Shown here one piece after another: positions 11,939-23,200 of a stretch of DNA of 64,000 nt. Made by a program: the position numbers and the translations under genes. The notes beneath the pieces were generated by a model, which was not told the DNA's origin, ran no database searches, and saw only the letters and a program-made list of their open reading frames with translations. Every line of letters begins with the position of its first letter. The stretch's first letter is position 1. Source of the stretch: Paulownia fortunei (Eukaryota > Streptophyta > Magnoliopsida > Lamiales > Paulowniaceae); NCBI GenBank assembly GCA_019321725.1, contig CM033109.1, positions 6,417,993-6,481,992 of the forward strand, written 5' to 3'.

Positions 11939-12240
11939 TCATTTTTTTAAGTATCCATTTCTTATGAACTGTATATTTCTTGTAAGTACAAATTTTTCAA
12001 ACTCAAACAATAGTCTAAAATCAGTTTTAACCAATAAGGAGCTGGACACCAGGTTCTTGCGAATGTTTCGAATATGTAGCACATCAACAAGGATTAGCTT
12101 TTTGCCTAAGGTCATCTTCAGCACCACTTTGTCTAAACTGACAATGTTGGAAGTTGCAGAGTTTCTCATATACAACTTCCTTCCATTAATTAGAATATAA
12201 GATGAAAATATCTCTTTGTCGAAGCCACCACTCTCTCAGG
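11939..12240 (-). pseudogene. Copia protease/linker remnant
   Basis: The frame at 12175-11939 has the conserved block after the protease: NSATSNIVSLDKVVLKMT, then VDVLHIRNIRKNLVSSSLL. The protease active-site segment that should precede it (about 12240-12180) is scrambled and no DTG-type triad can be read. Confidence 0.75.
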
Positions 12241-12349
12241 TTATTTACCAAGTTAGCTTCAAACACGACAACTGACAGGTCCATCTCTGTCATATCCACT
12301 GGTACTGTCTTGTCATTTGTCATATGCACCTGATTCTGATTCTCTTTCT

Positions 12350-12953
12350 TAGGAAGTCAATAATTCTTGGCTTTGTGGTTCAACTTGTCACAGTTGTAGC
12401 AGTTCCATTTGAATTTCTTTGCCTTTTTCTATTTCGATCATTTGTCCTGGTGTTTTTTTTTCTTGCTAGTATTTGGTTCCACTAAGTTTGCTCTAGTTTC
12501 TACAGGCAACTTACCAGATTTAACTTTAGATTTGTGGTTATCTTTTTCAATCCGCAATTAAATAATCAAATTCTCAAGTCCCATCTCATTTTGCTTATGC
12601 TTCAGGTAGTTCCTAAAATCCTTCCATAGAGATGACAGCTTCTCAATGATGACAGCTATTTGAAATGACTCACTGAGCTGCATGTCTTTAGCATGTATGT
12701 CATGCAAGATTGATTGCAGCTCTTAGACTTGAGTCAAGACAACTTTGGAATCCACCATCTTGAAGTCTAAGAATTTGTTGATAATAAATTTCTTTAAGCC
12801 AACATAGTTTGTTTTGTACTTCTTCTCAAGTGATTCACATAGCTCCTTAATTGTCTTCACTGAACTATATACGTTATACAGTATATTGTCCAGTCTATTT
12901 AGGACAGAGTTCCTACACAGGAAGTCACTGTAAACCGATCTATCAAACGACAT
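12350..12953 (-). pseudogene. gag: Copia gag remnant with mutated zinc knuckle
   Basis: The frame from 12953 encodes a UBN2-type gag core: ILYNVYSSVKTIKELCESLE, KKFIINKFLDFKMVDSK. It breaks at about 12723 and the homology continues in other frames. Further on, a zinc knuckle of the form CYNCX4HX4 is visible around 12405-12360, but the last Cys codon has become Tyr and the next codon is a TGA stop. Gag would package element RNA. This copy is dead. Confidence 0.78.
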
Positions 12954-13149
12954 CCTTTTTTGAGGATCTCGTTCCTTTTCCCCACAGTGGAGGCATCTTC
13001 CCTTAAGAACATTGTTAGGTTCAGGGTCGTCAGGTATAATAGCATTTTCTATTGCCGCATTTTGAAGTCAGTTCATGAGTTGGAGTTGGTAAAATAGATG
13101 TTGCTGATGTTGAAGCTATTTTGAACTACACGAAAATTTCGTCATAAGT

Positions 13150-14097
13150 TGTTGAGAAGTTTTTGGTAGGTGTAATATTGAAATGACTAAAATATTTCTA
13201 GCAGAAAAATGACTATAGTTGATGCAAGAGTTTAACTCATTTTTCTTAAAACGAAATTATCTCATATTTGTGCTTACGGTATATAGCAATCGTCTTTCAA
13301 TATACAACGACTTACTTCTTATGATAGTAGTACTATAAATCACAAGAACTTTTGAACTACAAAAATATTATATAACTCTCTTAGATTTGAGAGAAAGATA
13401 AGAAGAGAATGAATGTGATGAAAATGATGAAATTTGGGTGTCTTTTATAGATTCCAAAGAGTTGTTGTACTAATTCGTGAGTTGGTATAATTTTAGTTCC
13501 AGATTATTGTGAGCCGTATGATTGTATCTCTATGTAAAGATCCACACCTTTACGATGAATCTCTTGCCAAGGATCAATCTCAACCTTCCAATCACATCTC
13601 TATTCGAAGGTTCACACCTTTACGGTGAGCCATTGCCAACAAAACGAGTACGTCAGTACGCCTTTATAACGTCAAATGCGACCTTTGCGATGTGCACGTG
13701 CAGACTCGAGCACGAATGGTGCCATGCACCATCCTCGAGCTCCTTGAGCTAGCTAAAACTAGGCAAAAGACCACTATAGTGCATCATATTATAGTTCCAC
13801 TTGATTACTCCTTACTAAAGTGAGATTCTATATATGTAAGACAAAGTTGCTCCACTTTTTCAATGTGGGATTGTAATTTTTCACTTTCTCAACTTTCCAT
13901 ATTCAACTATTTAGTTAAGTGACTTATTTTATCCATTAATTTCTCATTCATTCGAAATTGATTTTGAGAAATCAAATATATTAAACTTATCTACTCATGA
14001 CATATATTATGTTTAATCAACTTATATCTATTTTAATAAAATATAATCTACTTAATTTATTGGGTCAAAAACTAATTTTTAATACCAATTTTTAACA
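13150..14097 (-). repeat. 5' LTR of the copia element (inner end approximate)
   Basis: The outer end TGTTAAAAATTGGTATT is typical of a copia LTR start. A minus-strand TATA box, CTATAAAAGA at 13441-13450, is followed by a leader towards gag. I could not find a standard tRNA-Met primer site, so the inner end is a guess. Inside the LTR a ~45-bp motif is repeated twice (from about 13528 and 13596), sharing TCACACCTTTACG-like cores. Confidence 0.55.
13441..13450 (-). promoter_or_regulatory. TATA box in the copia LTR
   Basis: CTATAAAAGA on the minus strand, upstream of the gag remnant and in its orientation. Confidence 0.5.
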
Positions 14098-14210
14098 ATA
14101 ATGACATATTTTTATGTGTTTATCACATAGACTATGTTCAAGGCGCGGTAAAAAATTGATATACATTGTACAAATTTTTTTGTTTAGGGGTGAAAATATA
14201 GATAGTCTAA

Positions 14211-14945
14211 GGTCATTTTCAATGGAGCACCAATTTTTATATCATTACACCAAATTTGGCATAATCTGGAGCACCAAATGTTGCACCAAATTTGGTATAA
14301 ATGAATAGTAACTATTCATTCATACCGATTTGGTAACACATATATTCTCATTTTGCCGCCAAATTTGTTTTACTCTAAATTTTAATTCCATTTGTATCAT
14401 ATGTTGTATATAATTAATTTATAATTTAATTTTATTTATTAAATTTAATTTTGTTATTATTTTGTAATAATATTTATAATAATTAATTATAATAATTAAC
14501 ATTTGCAATAAATTATAATAATATGTAAACACATTAAAATAACATTACTTGCATCAAATTCAAAAGTGAAATAAAACATAAATATTGAAAACTAAAATTT
14601 TAAAAATAAAATACTACATAAAGTAAAATATATTGGTCTTTATATTTATTTTGTGAAATTTTTTTATTGTACGTGGTGTACAATATAATATTTTTATTTA
14701 TTGTGATATTAATTATAATGCTTATTTTTGTAATATAATCAATAAATATAATATTAATTATATATATTTTTTATTTAGTAAAACTAGTAGTAATAAAATA
14801 TAACTAATTAAATAACTTTATAAATAAATAAATATGTGATAATTGAAAAATAAGAAAAGTAAGAATAAAATATTCATTTAGTATAATGGGCTAAAGATGA
14901 TTTATACCAAAACACCAAATTTAATATTGTAGGTTGGAGATAGCC
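14211..14945. mobile_element. PIF/Harbinger (Tourist-like) MITE
   Basis: The left end is GGTCATTTTCAATGGAGCAC and the right end, reverse-complemented, is GGCTATCTCCAACCTACAAT. The first 14 positions differ mostly by transitions. Both ends are flanked by TAA (14208-14210 and 14946-14948), the 3-bp target duplication expected for PIF/Harbinger. The subterminal CACCAAATTT motifs occur at both ends in inverted orientation. The 735-bp interior is AT-rich with no gene. Confidence 0.72.
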
Positions 14946-14948
14946 TAA

Positions 14949-15808
14949 ATGTCGAAAAAATATAGGTACATGAGTTAAGATGTAGATTGGACATGATTCA
15001 AGACATCTAAAAAATTTGCTACGTTTGTTTATTTTTTCAGTGGGAATTTTTTTTTCATTTTGTATTATTCTTAAAATCACAAATAATGTTTATTTGACCT
15101 AATCTCACAGAAAATTTATATTTTTATTTCCCACTAAAAATATTTTCTAACCTTATATTCTCAATTTTCAATTCTATATTACACCATTGGGACCCATCCC
15201 TATCACTTATATCTAATTAATATATTACTATTTTCAAATTATATCATGATCACCACTTACAAATTATTTTATCAATAAATTATCAAATCTAAATTAATTA
15301 TTTAAAATGGACCTCACCACTACCAATTTCATCTAGTTTATTTATTATTATTTTCAAATATCATTACAATTAGACTCGCCACTTATATATCATACTAAAA
15401 TTATTATATATATACATAAATCATAGAAATGATGCTACTCAAACTATACAACCCAATATAATTTTATTTTTATCATAGCAAAAAATACACTAAACTAAAC
15501 AAATTCTCATTTTCAAGTATAAATTTTTCCATCTCACTTCAATTATCCAAATATATTTTTAATTTCACACAAAAATTAATAAACTTCATTAAAAATGTTG
15601 GAAATAACAATTCTCCATGGAAATAAAATCAATCAAGCTATTAACTTTTGGTAGTCGATTCAATTTTCACATATCGTGTTTTTTTATTTATGATATATTC
15701 CTTCATTTTTTATAAATTATTTATTCTTTTATTTTTGTCTTTACTCTCTTTTCCGCCTTTTTAATATAATATTATATTTTTAAAAAATTATTCTATATAT
15801 ACCGTGAA
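14949..15808. other. AT-rich intergenic, possible old MITE
   Basis: No gene. Parts of 15060-15600 look like an inverted, diverged relative of 62570-63180, with similar spacing of GGACC/GGTCC-type and TTTTCAAAT motifs, but I cannot set ends. Confidence 0.35.
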
Positions 15809-16560
15809 TGTAACACCTCTTAACCTAACTGCAGAGTCTAAACAAGCTGATACAGTTAAGTCAAGAAATGTTAATTTTTTCATCATTACTAGAGTTATGA
15901 TTTTTAATAAAAATTCCCATTTTTAGCTATAAGAGAAAGAACTTGAATCGTTTTAAACACACCATGTACATATATCAAAATTGAGTACATCTGTTTACAA
16001 AACCATAATAGAGCGGCTTATTTAAAAACAAAACAGAGTTTTCAAAATAAACTACGAAACAGGTCGAAGCATGGCATATGAACAAATCTCTGTCTGGCCG
16101 CTCTAGAGACTCAGTCAACCTCTAAACCTGTACATTTCCACCTGCATCACATGAATCTAATGAGCTAAAGGCTCAGTAAAATGAAACTGATACAATAACA
16201 AATAACATATATGCACATCTCATAAATCATTAAATGCAATATTCTATTTAATAACTTTCATTCATAAATCATTCTTTAGGGCCCTTGAAGTATGGTACCT
16301 AACTAATAGCGATAGACCGTAGTTTTTGAAACCTGTTCATAATGATTGGCCAATAAGAGAACTAATACGGGGTTTCCATACTTGGTCTTTCAACCTCAGT
16401 TATTAGCCATATTCTATCTCATTCATTGTGGCTTTCCTATACCAATTTTTCAACTTCAAGTATTTGCCACCATTTGTTGGGCCCGCCGGTCCCTCCCGCG
16501 TCCCTTGTCTACCCGACCATCAATCAAGTACCATACTTCCTTTTTAAAACCTCATTCTAT
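15809..16560 (+). repeat. Possible solo LTR or LTR fragment
   Basis: It starts TGTAACACCTCTTAACC, close to the TGTAACACCCC start of many plant Del/Tekay-type gypsy LTRs. It also contains GAGCTAAAGGCTCAGTAA, a phrase seen in such LTRs. No primer site, internal domain or right boundary is visible. Confidence 0.3.
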
Positions 16561-16609
16561 CAACCAAATCAAAATAATGAGGAGTATGGTTGTTGATTTT
16601 GAGAACGAG

Positions 16610-16679
16610 GAGCATTCCAGTATTTTGGTAGACTTTAACTATATGAGCATTCCAGTATTTTGGTAGACTTTAACTACAG
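16610..16679 (+). repeat. 35-bp tandem duplication
   Basis: Two nearly identical 35-bp units starting GAGCATTCCAGTATTTTGG at 16610 and 16645, with a partial third echo (GACTTTAACTA) at about 16686. Confidence 0.85.
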
Positions 16680-16954
16680 GTGTGAGACTTTAACTATCTA
16701 AATTACGTAGTTTTTTTTATATATTTGTATGTAAAATTTATTTGTTAAGAAGAATATGAGGGATAGAGCATGTTGAGGGTGGTGGATTTTTATTGTATTA
16801 TTTTATAATGTTGTATTGGATTAGTTTAGTTGGAAATAATAATTACTTGATAATTTTATATTTTTTATTAATTTATTTTAAGTGTGTAAACGGTTAATCA
16901 TACTGTTATTTTAATTATTTGATGTATGTTAGCTTAAGTAGAATGATTCAAAAG

Positions 16955-17615
16955 TAATTAATTTTAATGAACAATATTTTTAGTTAATTTGGAAGGATAA
17001 TTAATAAAAATTTCATAATTATTTTAAAATAATAATTAACTAACTAACTGAAATAAATAATTATTTGTAAATACATTTGTTCAAAATAAATATGTCAAAA
17101 TCCTAAAATTAATATTAAAAATTATAAAATTATTTTTAATGAACAATATTTTTAGTTAATTAGGAATGATAATTAATAGAAAGTTCATAATTATTCTAAA
17201 ATAATAATTAACTAAATAATTGAAATAAATAATTATTTGTGAATAAATTAGTTCAATATAAATATTTATAAATCCTAAAAATTTATATTAAAAATTAAAA
17301 AATTAATTTTATTGAACAATTTTTTTAGTTAATTAGGAATGATAATTAATAAAAAATTCATAATTATTCTAAAATAATAATTAACTTACTAATTGAAATA
17401 AGTAATTATTTATGAATACATTATTTCAAAATAAATATTTCTAAATCCTAAAAGTTTATATTAAAAATTGTAAAATTAATTTTAATGAATAATATTTTTA
17501 GTTAAGTAGGAATGATAATTAATAGAAATTTGTTAAATATTCTAATATAATAATTAACTAACTAATTGAAATAATTTATCATTTGTGAATACATTTGTTC
17601 AAAATAAATTGATTG
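16955..17615 (+). repeat. ~172-bp tandem repeat array, about 3.8 copies
   Basis: Units recur with AATGAACAATATTTTTAG-like starts near 16965, 17138, 17309 and 17482, a period of 171-173 bp. Each unit also contains GATAATTAATA, ATAATAATTAACTAA and AAATAATTATTT blocks in the same order. The array is more than 80% AT and borders the MULE transposase remnant. Confidence 0.88.
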
Positions 17616-17649
17616 ACCAAATGTGCCTAATATATTCTTAATTTTGAAG

Positions 17650-19580
17650 TTATGTCAAATCACAACAATATTAGTATTGTTGTGCATTTTGGTGGTCAAA
17701 TTATACAAAATGGTTATTTTGTCATATATGATCGTCATGTAATTGGAGTTAGGATGATATCTCGTACAACAGACTTTTCAGATTTATTATTAATATTATA
17801 TCAGATGATTGACATTGACAATAATTAATACTTGTTGAAAATATCCGCTAAGTACTGTGAAAACAATATGTCACATCTACTATTAATCAACAATAATGAA
17901 GATTTGTGGGTTTTTTTTTATCTAGAGGCCGAAAATCGATTTGTACACCTTTACATTCATGTTGAACAATTGCAGCCTAACATTATGCTTGATATTCTGA
18001 CAAGCAATAAGTATTACCAGTATGCATCATATCTAAGAGATAAAACCATCATTGATTTGCCTACAATCACGTAAGGGATGACAAGTGTCGGGATTCAAAA
18101 TTTCTATGCAGTTGTTTCAAGGTTCAATCAACATCATAATGTTCAATATCAAAGTATATGTGTAGAAGCGCTAAATGTTGGATCAGGCAATGAATTGCCT
18201 GACCTAATGGCCGATAGTATTTGGTGGTCAAGAACATGTTGATTATGAACTCAATGATAGTGGCTCTGATGGTGAAATCAGTGGTGATGATGAAGTGGAT
18301 GTTGCTGACATGCAGAAGATATATGATCAACACGACGAGGGCACCTCATCCCAATAATAAATACAAGTTTAGTGTATACATCAATGCTCTCAACGATTGA
18401 TGGTTATGCGATGTATTTGACCTCTCTGTTCTTCAATACAACTCATCCGAAAGTACTTGTGGACTCTACTGATATTTCGAAAAAAAATTTTACGACTCTA
18501 TAAAATGAGAACTTGAGAAGGGTATAGTTTTCAAAGATAAGAAAAAATTACAATTTGCAGTGAAAGATTTCTCTGTGCGAATTGCAAAATGCGAACATCG
18601 AGTGGTTGAGAGTACATCAAAGCTATGGAGGGTGGAATGTAAGCACAACACATCGGGATCGTGGTGTAGTTGGAGGCTTCGAGCAGATTTCAAAGATAAA
18701 CTCAGTTTATGGCAAATCACCAAATATGGAGGCCCTCATACTTGCCTGATGAATGCAGTGTCCATAGATCATCACAAGCTATGCAAAAACATGATCGCTA
18801 CAGAACTTGCAGGCATGGTTCAGTGTGATCCAACATTTGTGATTAAGTATGTCCAGCAGACCGTTAAGGACAAATATGAGTATGAAATTCATACCATAAG
18901 GTATGGCACAACTTGGTACGGGTAAGGAAAAATGTTTATGGAACATGTGAGAGTTCTGTAAGACGGTTATCTAAATACATAGGAGCCCTGCAAAAATACA
19001 ATCCAGGCACAATTGTCGAGTGACATCAAATTAACACCAACAACCCTGAAATAAAGTTGGTTAAATATGTATTTTGGGCATTCAAGCCATGCATTGATGT
19101 ATTGCAGCATTGCCGTAAAATTATAAGTGTTGATGAAACTTATCTTTACACAAAATACAAACATAAGATGTTGGTTGCTGTTAGGATAGATGCAAATCAA
19201 CATATTCTCATGTTTTACGGTATATACAACATTGTTGGTTATTACGTACCTCATGAGCCATAGTCGGATGAGTCATTCACTCTTTATTGGGGTATGCCGC
19301 TATACACACAGTCATTATTGACACTGCTTAGTTTTGATCTTGGCATGGCGTACCCATCTAGATTCCAAAATCTGTTGTTTCACTTGTACCATATCCACCT
19401 ATATACAGTGATATCATGATCGTGGAGAGTCGAGTTACACAACATCATCAAATCGTTCATCTTTTAATTTAAATTATATTATAAATGACGATAATGACAT
19501 ACAACAACAAACATATGAAATTCTGCTACTGAAGGTGGATGCAGAGGTAGACGACAACGCCTCGTTGTGGCACGGGATGA
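17650..19580 (+). pseudogene. Mutator-like (MULE/MuDR) transposase remnant
   Basis: Broken plus-strand coding DNA. Positions 17680-18070 resemble the MULE N-terminal region. Positions 18515-18925 match the MuDR N-terminal zinc-binding/plant domain, with the CKHNTSGSWCSWRLRA and ITKYGGPHTC motifs. Positions 19050-19260 hold the start of the DDE transposase core, FWAFKPCIDVLQHCRKIISV followed by DETYLYTKYKHKML, with the first catalytic Asp. After YYVPHEP a stop follows and the rest of the core and the SWIM zinc finger are missing. A short Arg-rich, Gly-rich tail-like stretch is found near 19535. Multiple stops and frameshifts show it is inactive. Confidence 0.82.
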
Positions 19581-20252
19581 CATTTTTAAGATTTTTTATT
19601 TTTTTATTAAATCTTCATAAATTGTATTATATATTTTTAGGACTTTTTTGTGTGTCAAATATTAAAAAATATTGTGTTGTATATATTCATTTAATTCAAA
19701 ATAATTTTGTGTTGTATATGTTCATATATATATATATATATATCAAAATTAATTCCAATTATATTTATTTTTAATTATTTCATAATTGATTCTTTCTCAT
19801 TGTATAATTTATCTCTAATAATTATTTTTAATCATTGCAAACTTAATTATTTAATCATTATATATTATTATTCCTAATTATTACAAATTATTTTCTTAAT
19901 TTAAAATTATTTCATCATTATTTAATTATTTTTTCTAATAATCAAAATTGCTACCCAAATTAACAACTTTATCAAAATTGCTACCTAAGATAGGGACTTT
20001 GCCTAAATTTGTAAACTCCCCCCATTTTATTTTACAGTAACTTTGAAATATATATTTTTAAAAAAGCAATATTGTTAAAAAGGCCCTCTTTTCCTCCTTA
20101 TTTCTTTATTATTTATGGACTATTATTTATTGTTTTAATCTTTTCTTTATTCTTCTTTTTCTTTTATTACTTATTCTTTTTCTCGCTACTGTCTGTGGAT
20201 ATTTTCTTACTACTGTTTATCTTTCAGTAAACCAGAGTCCTCTTCTTCTTCC
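19581..20252. other. AT-rich intergenic and 5' flank of the plastid-protein gene
   Basis: It contains an (AT)n tract at 19724-19743 and a pyrimidine-rich leader (about 20100-20245) before the ATG at 20253. No clear TATA box is seen. Confidence 0.5.
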
Positions 20253-23200
20253 ATGGCGTCTGCCGCCGTTCCATTCGTTACCTTCTCTTCCACTTCTCTT
20301 TCAAAATCAAACCCATCAATTTTCCTCAGACGCCATTACCACTTTCACCTCAAACAGTTTCCTAAACGGGCTAAATTTTCGGTCCTCTGTGCCGCTCATG
20401 TTGCCACCGCAGAAGGCTTTTCGATGAACGAATTCTTTGCAAACGATGACGTAACTTCTAAGGGAACAGGAGAGAAAAAGTGGGATGCTGCTCAGTACGA
20501 AGCCTTGCTCAGAGGTGGTGAGCAGGTCACTTCTGTTCTCGAAGAAATGGTCAAGCTCGTAAGTCTTGATTGCTTTTTTCTTTTTTCCAAAATTTTCATA
20601 TTATTTTCGTCTTTACTTTTCTGGGTTTTTTTCTTCTTTGTACTTTTTGGCTGCCCATGAAGCTGATTTTTTTTCTTAAGCTTTTGCTTGATGTATTGTT
20701 GATTGTTCAGTATTATGAACTTTTATGAGTGCCAATGTGCGTGTCTTAATTTTGTGCATGTGTTCTTGTCCAGTATTTCGGTCGTATTTTGATGTAGAGC
20801 ATTAATATATACCATTATTAAGGCAGACAAGTTTTTACAAAGCTAAATGTAATTGCTTGAAGAGCTTTATAGTTTGCATAAACGGGGCATTTGCCGGTAT
20901 TTTGTGTTGAAATGTCTCGAAATTTCTCTTTGAAAGTGTTGTGGCAGAAAGTTTGAAGCATAGCATAAATCTGTTTTAGCTGTTGTTGAGAGCAAGGAAT
21001 TGCTTATGGGTTCATGAGAAACAACCAAGTCCAATTTGATCAGTTTCTGCAGCAAACTTCCTGCATGGAATTGATTGCTGCAGAACTGCTTCCAGAAATT
21101 GGAGAGTCAAGGATTTAATTTTATTCCACATTATTGTTTCATGCCAAAAAAGTACAGTATAACTTTGTTTTTTAATCTCAAATCTGCTTGTATTGAAAAC
21201 TAAATTCAAGATACAGATAAGCAATTTTACATATATGCAGTGTAGTTGCCTCCAAGCAAGCTATGATCACAAGTTTCTGAAACAACTTGGTTTTCCTGTT
21301 CAATAGAATTGACGTTCTCATATAATATTTACATGTATGCAATGTAGTTGCCTCCAAGCAAGCTATGATCACAGGTTTCTGAAGCAACTTGGTTTTCCTT
21401 TTCAATAGAATTGACGTTCTTATATAATATTTTTGTAGATGAAAGTGCATAATCTGAACCCAATACTTACTTTAGAACTCTCCCTCTCAATGATTCCTAG
21501 TGGAAATGGGGATTGGAATCCTAGCATGTTAGTTTAATGTTCTAGAGACAATTGGAACTACTTTGAACCTGAAATTTATAACTCGAGAAATTGAAGGAAT
21601 CTTGTCAAAAGATTATTTGACATACTTCTACCTAGTTTTGTCCTTATAATAAGTATCTTATACTCTTATGAGTAATAACTCTTTGCTTGTATAACCCATG
21701 GTTAGAAGCCAGTTACCTGGAGCATGGATTGTTTCAGTTTGCAGAACAAGTTTGAGAATGTAAACTTTGACTAGCCACAAATGGTTTTTGGCTGAGATAG
21801 CTTCCTCCAAATCACCCGATTAAAAAGAGTTCACAAATTTCATTACAAAGATATTAAGGTTTTAGGGTCTTGGAGGTAAATTAACACTATAACTGGGCAA
21901 GCTTGAAGAAGACCTGGTTATTTGCCTATTATAAATATACACCAAATGAGTTTTGGTTTGCTGGATTTGGTGATCTGGCTTAGGATGTATCTTACTTTGA
22001 CACTCTAGATTGCAGATCCTGAGGATTCGAGAATTCATGGTAACTTTGGTTAGAATTTCTGTATTCACTTGTAAATTGGTTTTGAAAGACATTTAGGACT
22101 AAACACACATGGACTGTTACAAAATGCTGACCAATACATATTAGGTGGAAGAGATATTCTTCTCTGTTGATACATTAGAAAAGGAGTAAAGGAAGCTCAA
22201 GAATTTCAATCCTCATGCTTTGATATGATACAGCATTTTCTTCTCTGAAGTCTCAAAACATTGCATTGTACTCTCCATGGGAAGTCATACGAGATGAATT
22301 TAGAAGTTGGTAGACTGCTTTTCATGAGATATTGTGTTGGCCATGCAGTGTGTGTGCGCAATTGCTAATTTCAACACGAGTGTTGTTAATCAACTTATTG
22401 CTAACACTTGCCAGAAAAGGCATCAAGCCTTCTTCTGTATAGGTGGTATTGGTTTCCAAACTGAAACTTCTGTGTTTTTTCAAATGTTATGACCTCTCTG
22501 CTAATCCAGAGCATAAACCTTCAGAACTTCCAAAACTCCTGCCAATTATCATGTAACATATCATCAAGATTAAAACTAAGAACAAGTCACACGATAAAAC
22601 ATTGCTTTTTAATGGCTCCAGAACTTCCAAATCATTTCTTATATGTTCTTATTGCCATACTTCACTATCTTAATTAGTTGCAGAGTAGAAATAAGTTCTA
22701 CTGAATATATATGTTTGATACATACATGTATGAGCAGTTGGAGGATATGAACATGGATGAAACATCTGAGGAGGTGGCAGTGCAATTGGCTGCACAAGGA
22801 GTGATTGGCAAGAGAGTTGATCAGATGGAGTCAGGGTTTATGATGGCTCTTGATTACATGATACAACTTGCTGAAAAGGACGAGGATGATAAGGTAATAA
22901 ATGAAATTTTCTACCATCATTTTGTTTTTAGGTTTCACAATGTCTCATTATATTGGTGACTAAAACACATGTTTTAGCTATCTGTTAGGCGACTATTGAG
23001 TTGTGTTATATTTTCAAACTTGTCTGACATGACTGTGCACTTAATACCTTCTATGTTGCAGATGTTACTCCTGTTGGGATGGCTTTATTATCTATTGTGA
23101 TGCTCTAACCCCTTATCATATCTGGAAATAGAGTTACTTTTGCTGATATAGCTGGTGATATTATGCCAGTTCTGAGAAAAAAATAGTAGGTTCCTTATGG

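Larger units (their letters stand above)
11270..14097 (-). mobile_element. Truncated Ty1/copia retrotransposon
   Basis: The element runs right to left, with a 5' LTR (about 13150-14097), gag (about 13070-12350), a damaged protease region, the GAG-pre-integrase domain and part of integrase, after which it stops near 11270. RT, RNase H and the 3' LTR are absent. The gene order with integrase before RT, and the motifs WHVRLGHVNFNTLQKL and VLHIRNIRKNLVSSSLL, are those of copia elements. The right end is TGTTAAAAATT on the minus strand at 14097. Confidence 0.85.

Noticed and set aside
16955..17615. CRISPR-like periodic repeats
   Set aside because: Units are contiguous ~172-bp copies with no short repeat/unique spacer structure, in a plant genome.
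21178..21450. 90-residue minus-strand frame with internal repeats
   Set aside because: It is explained by the 102-bp tandem duplication in an intron of the plus-strand gene.
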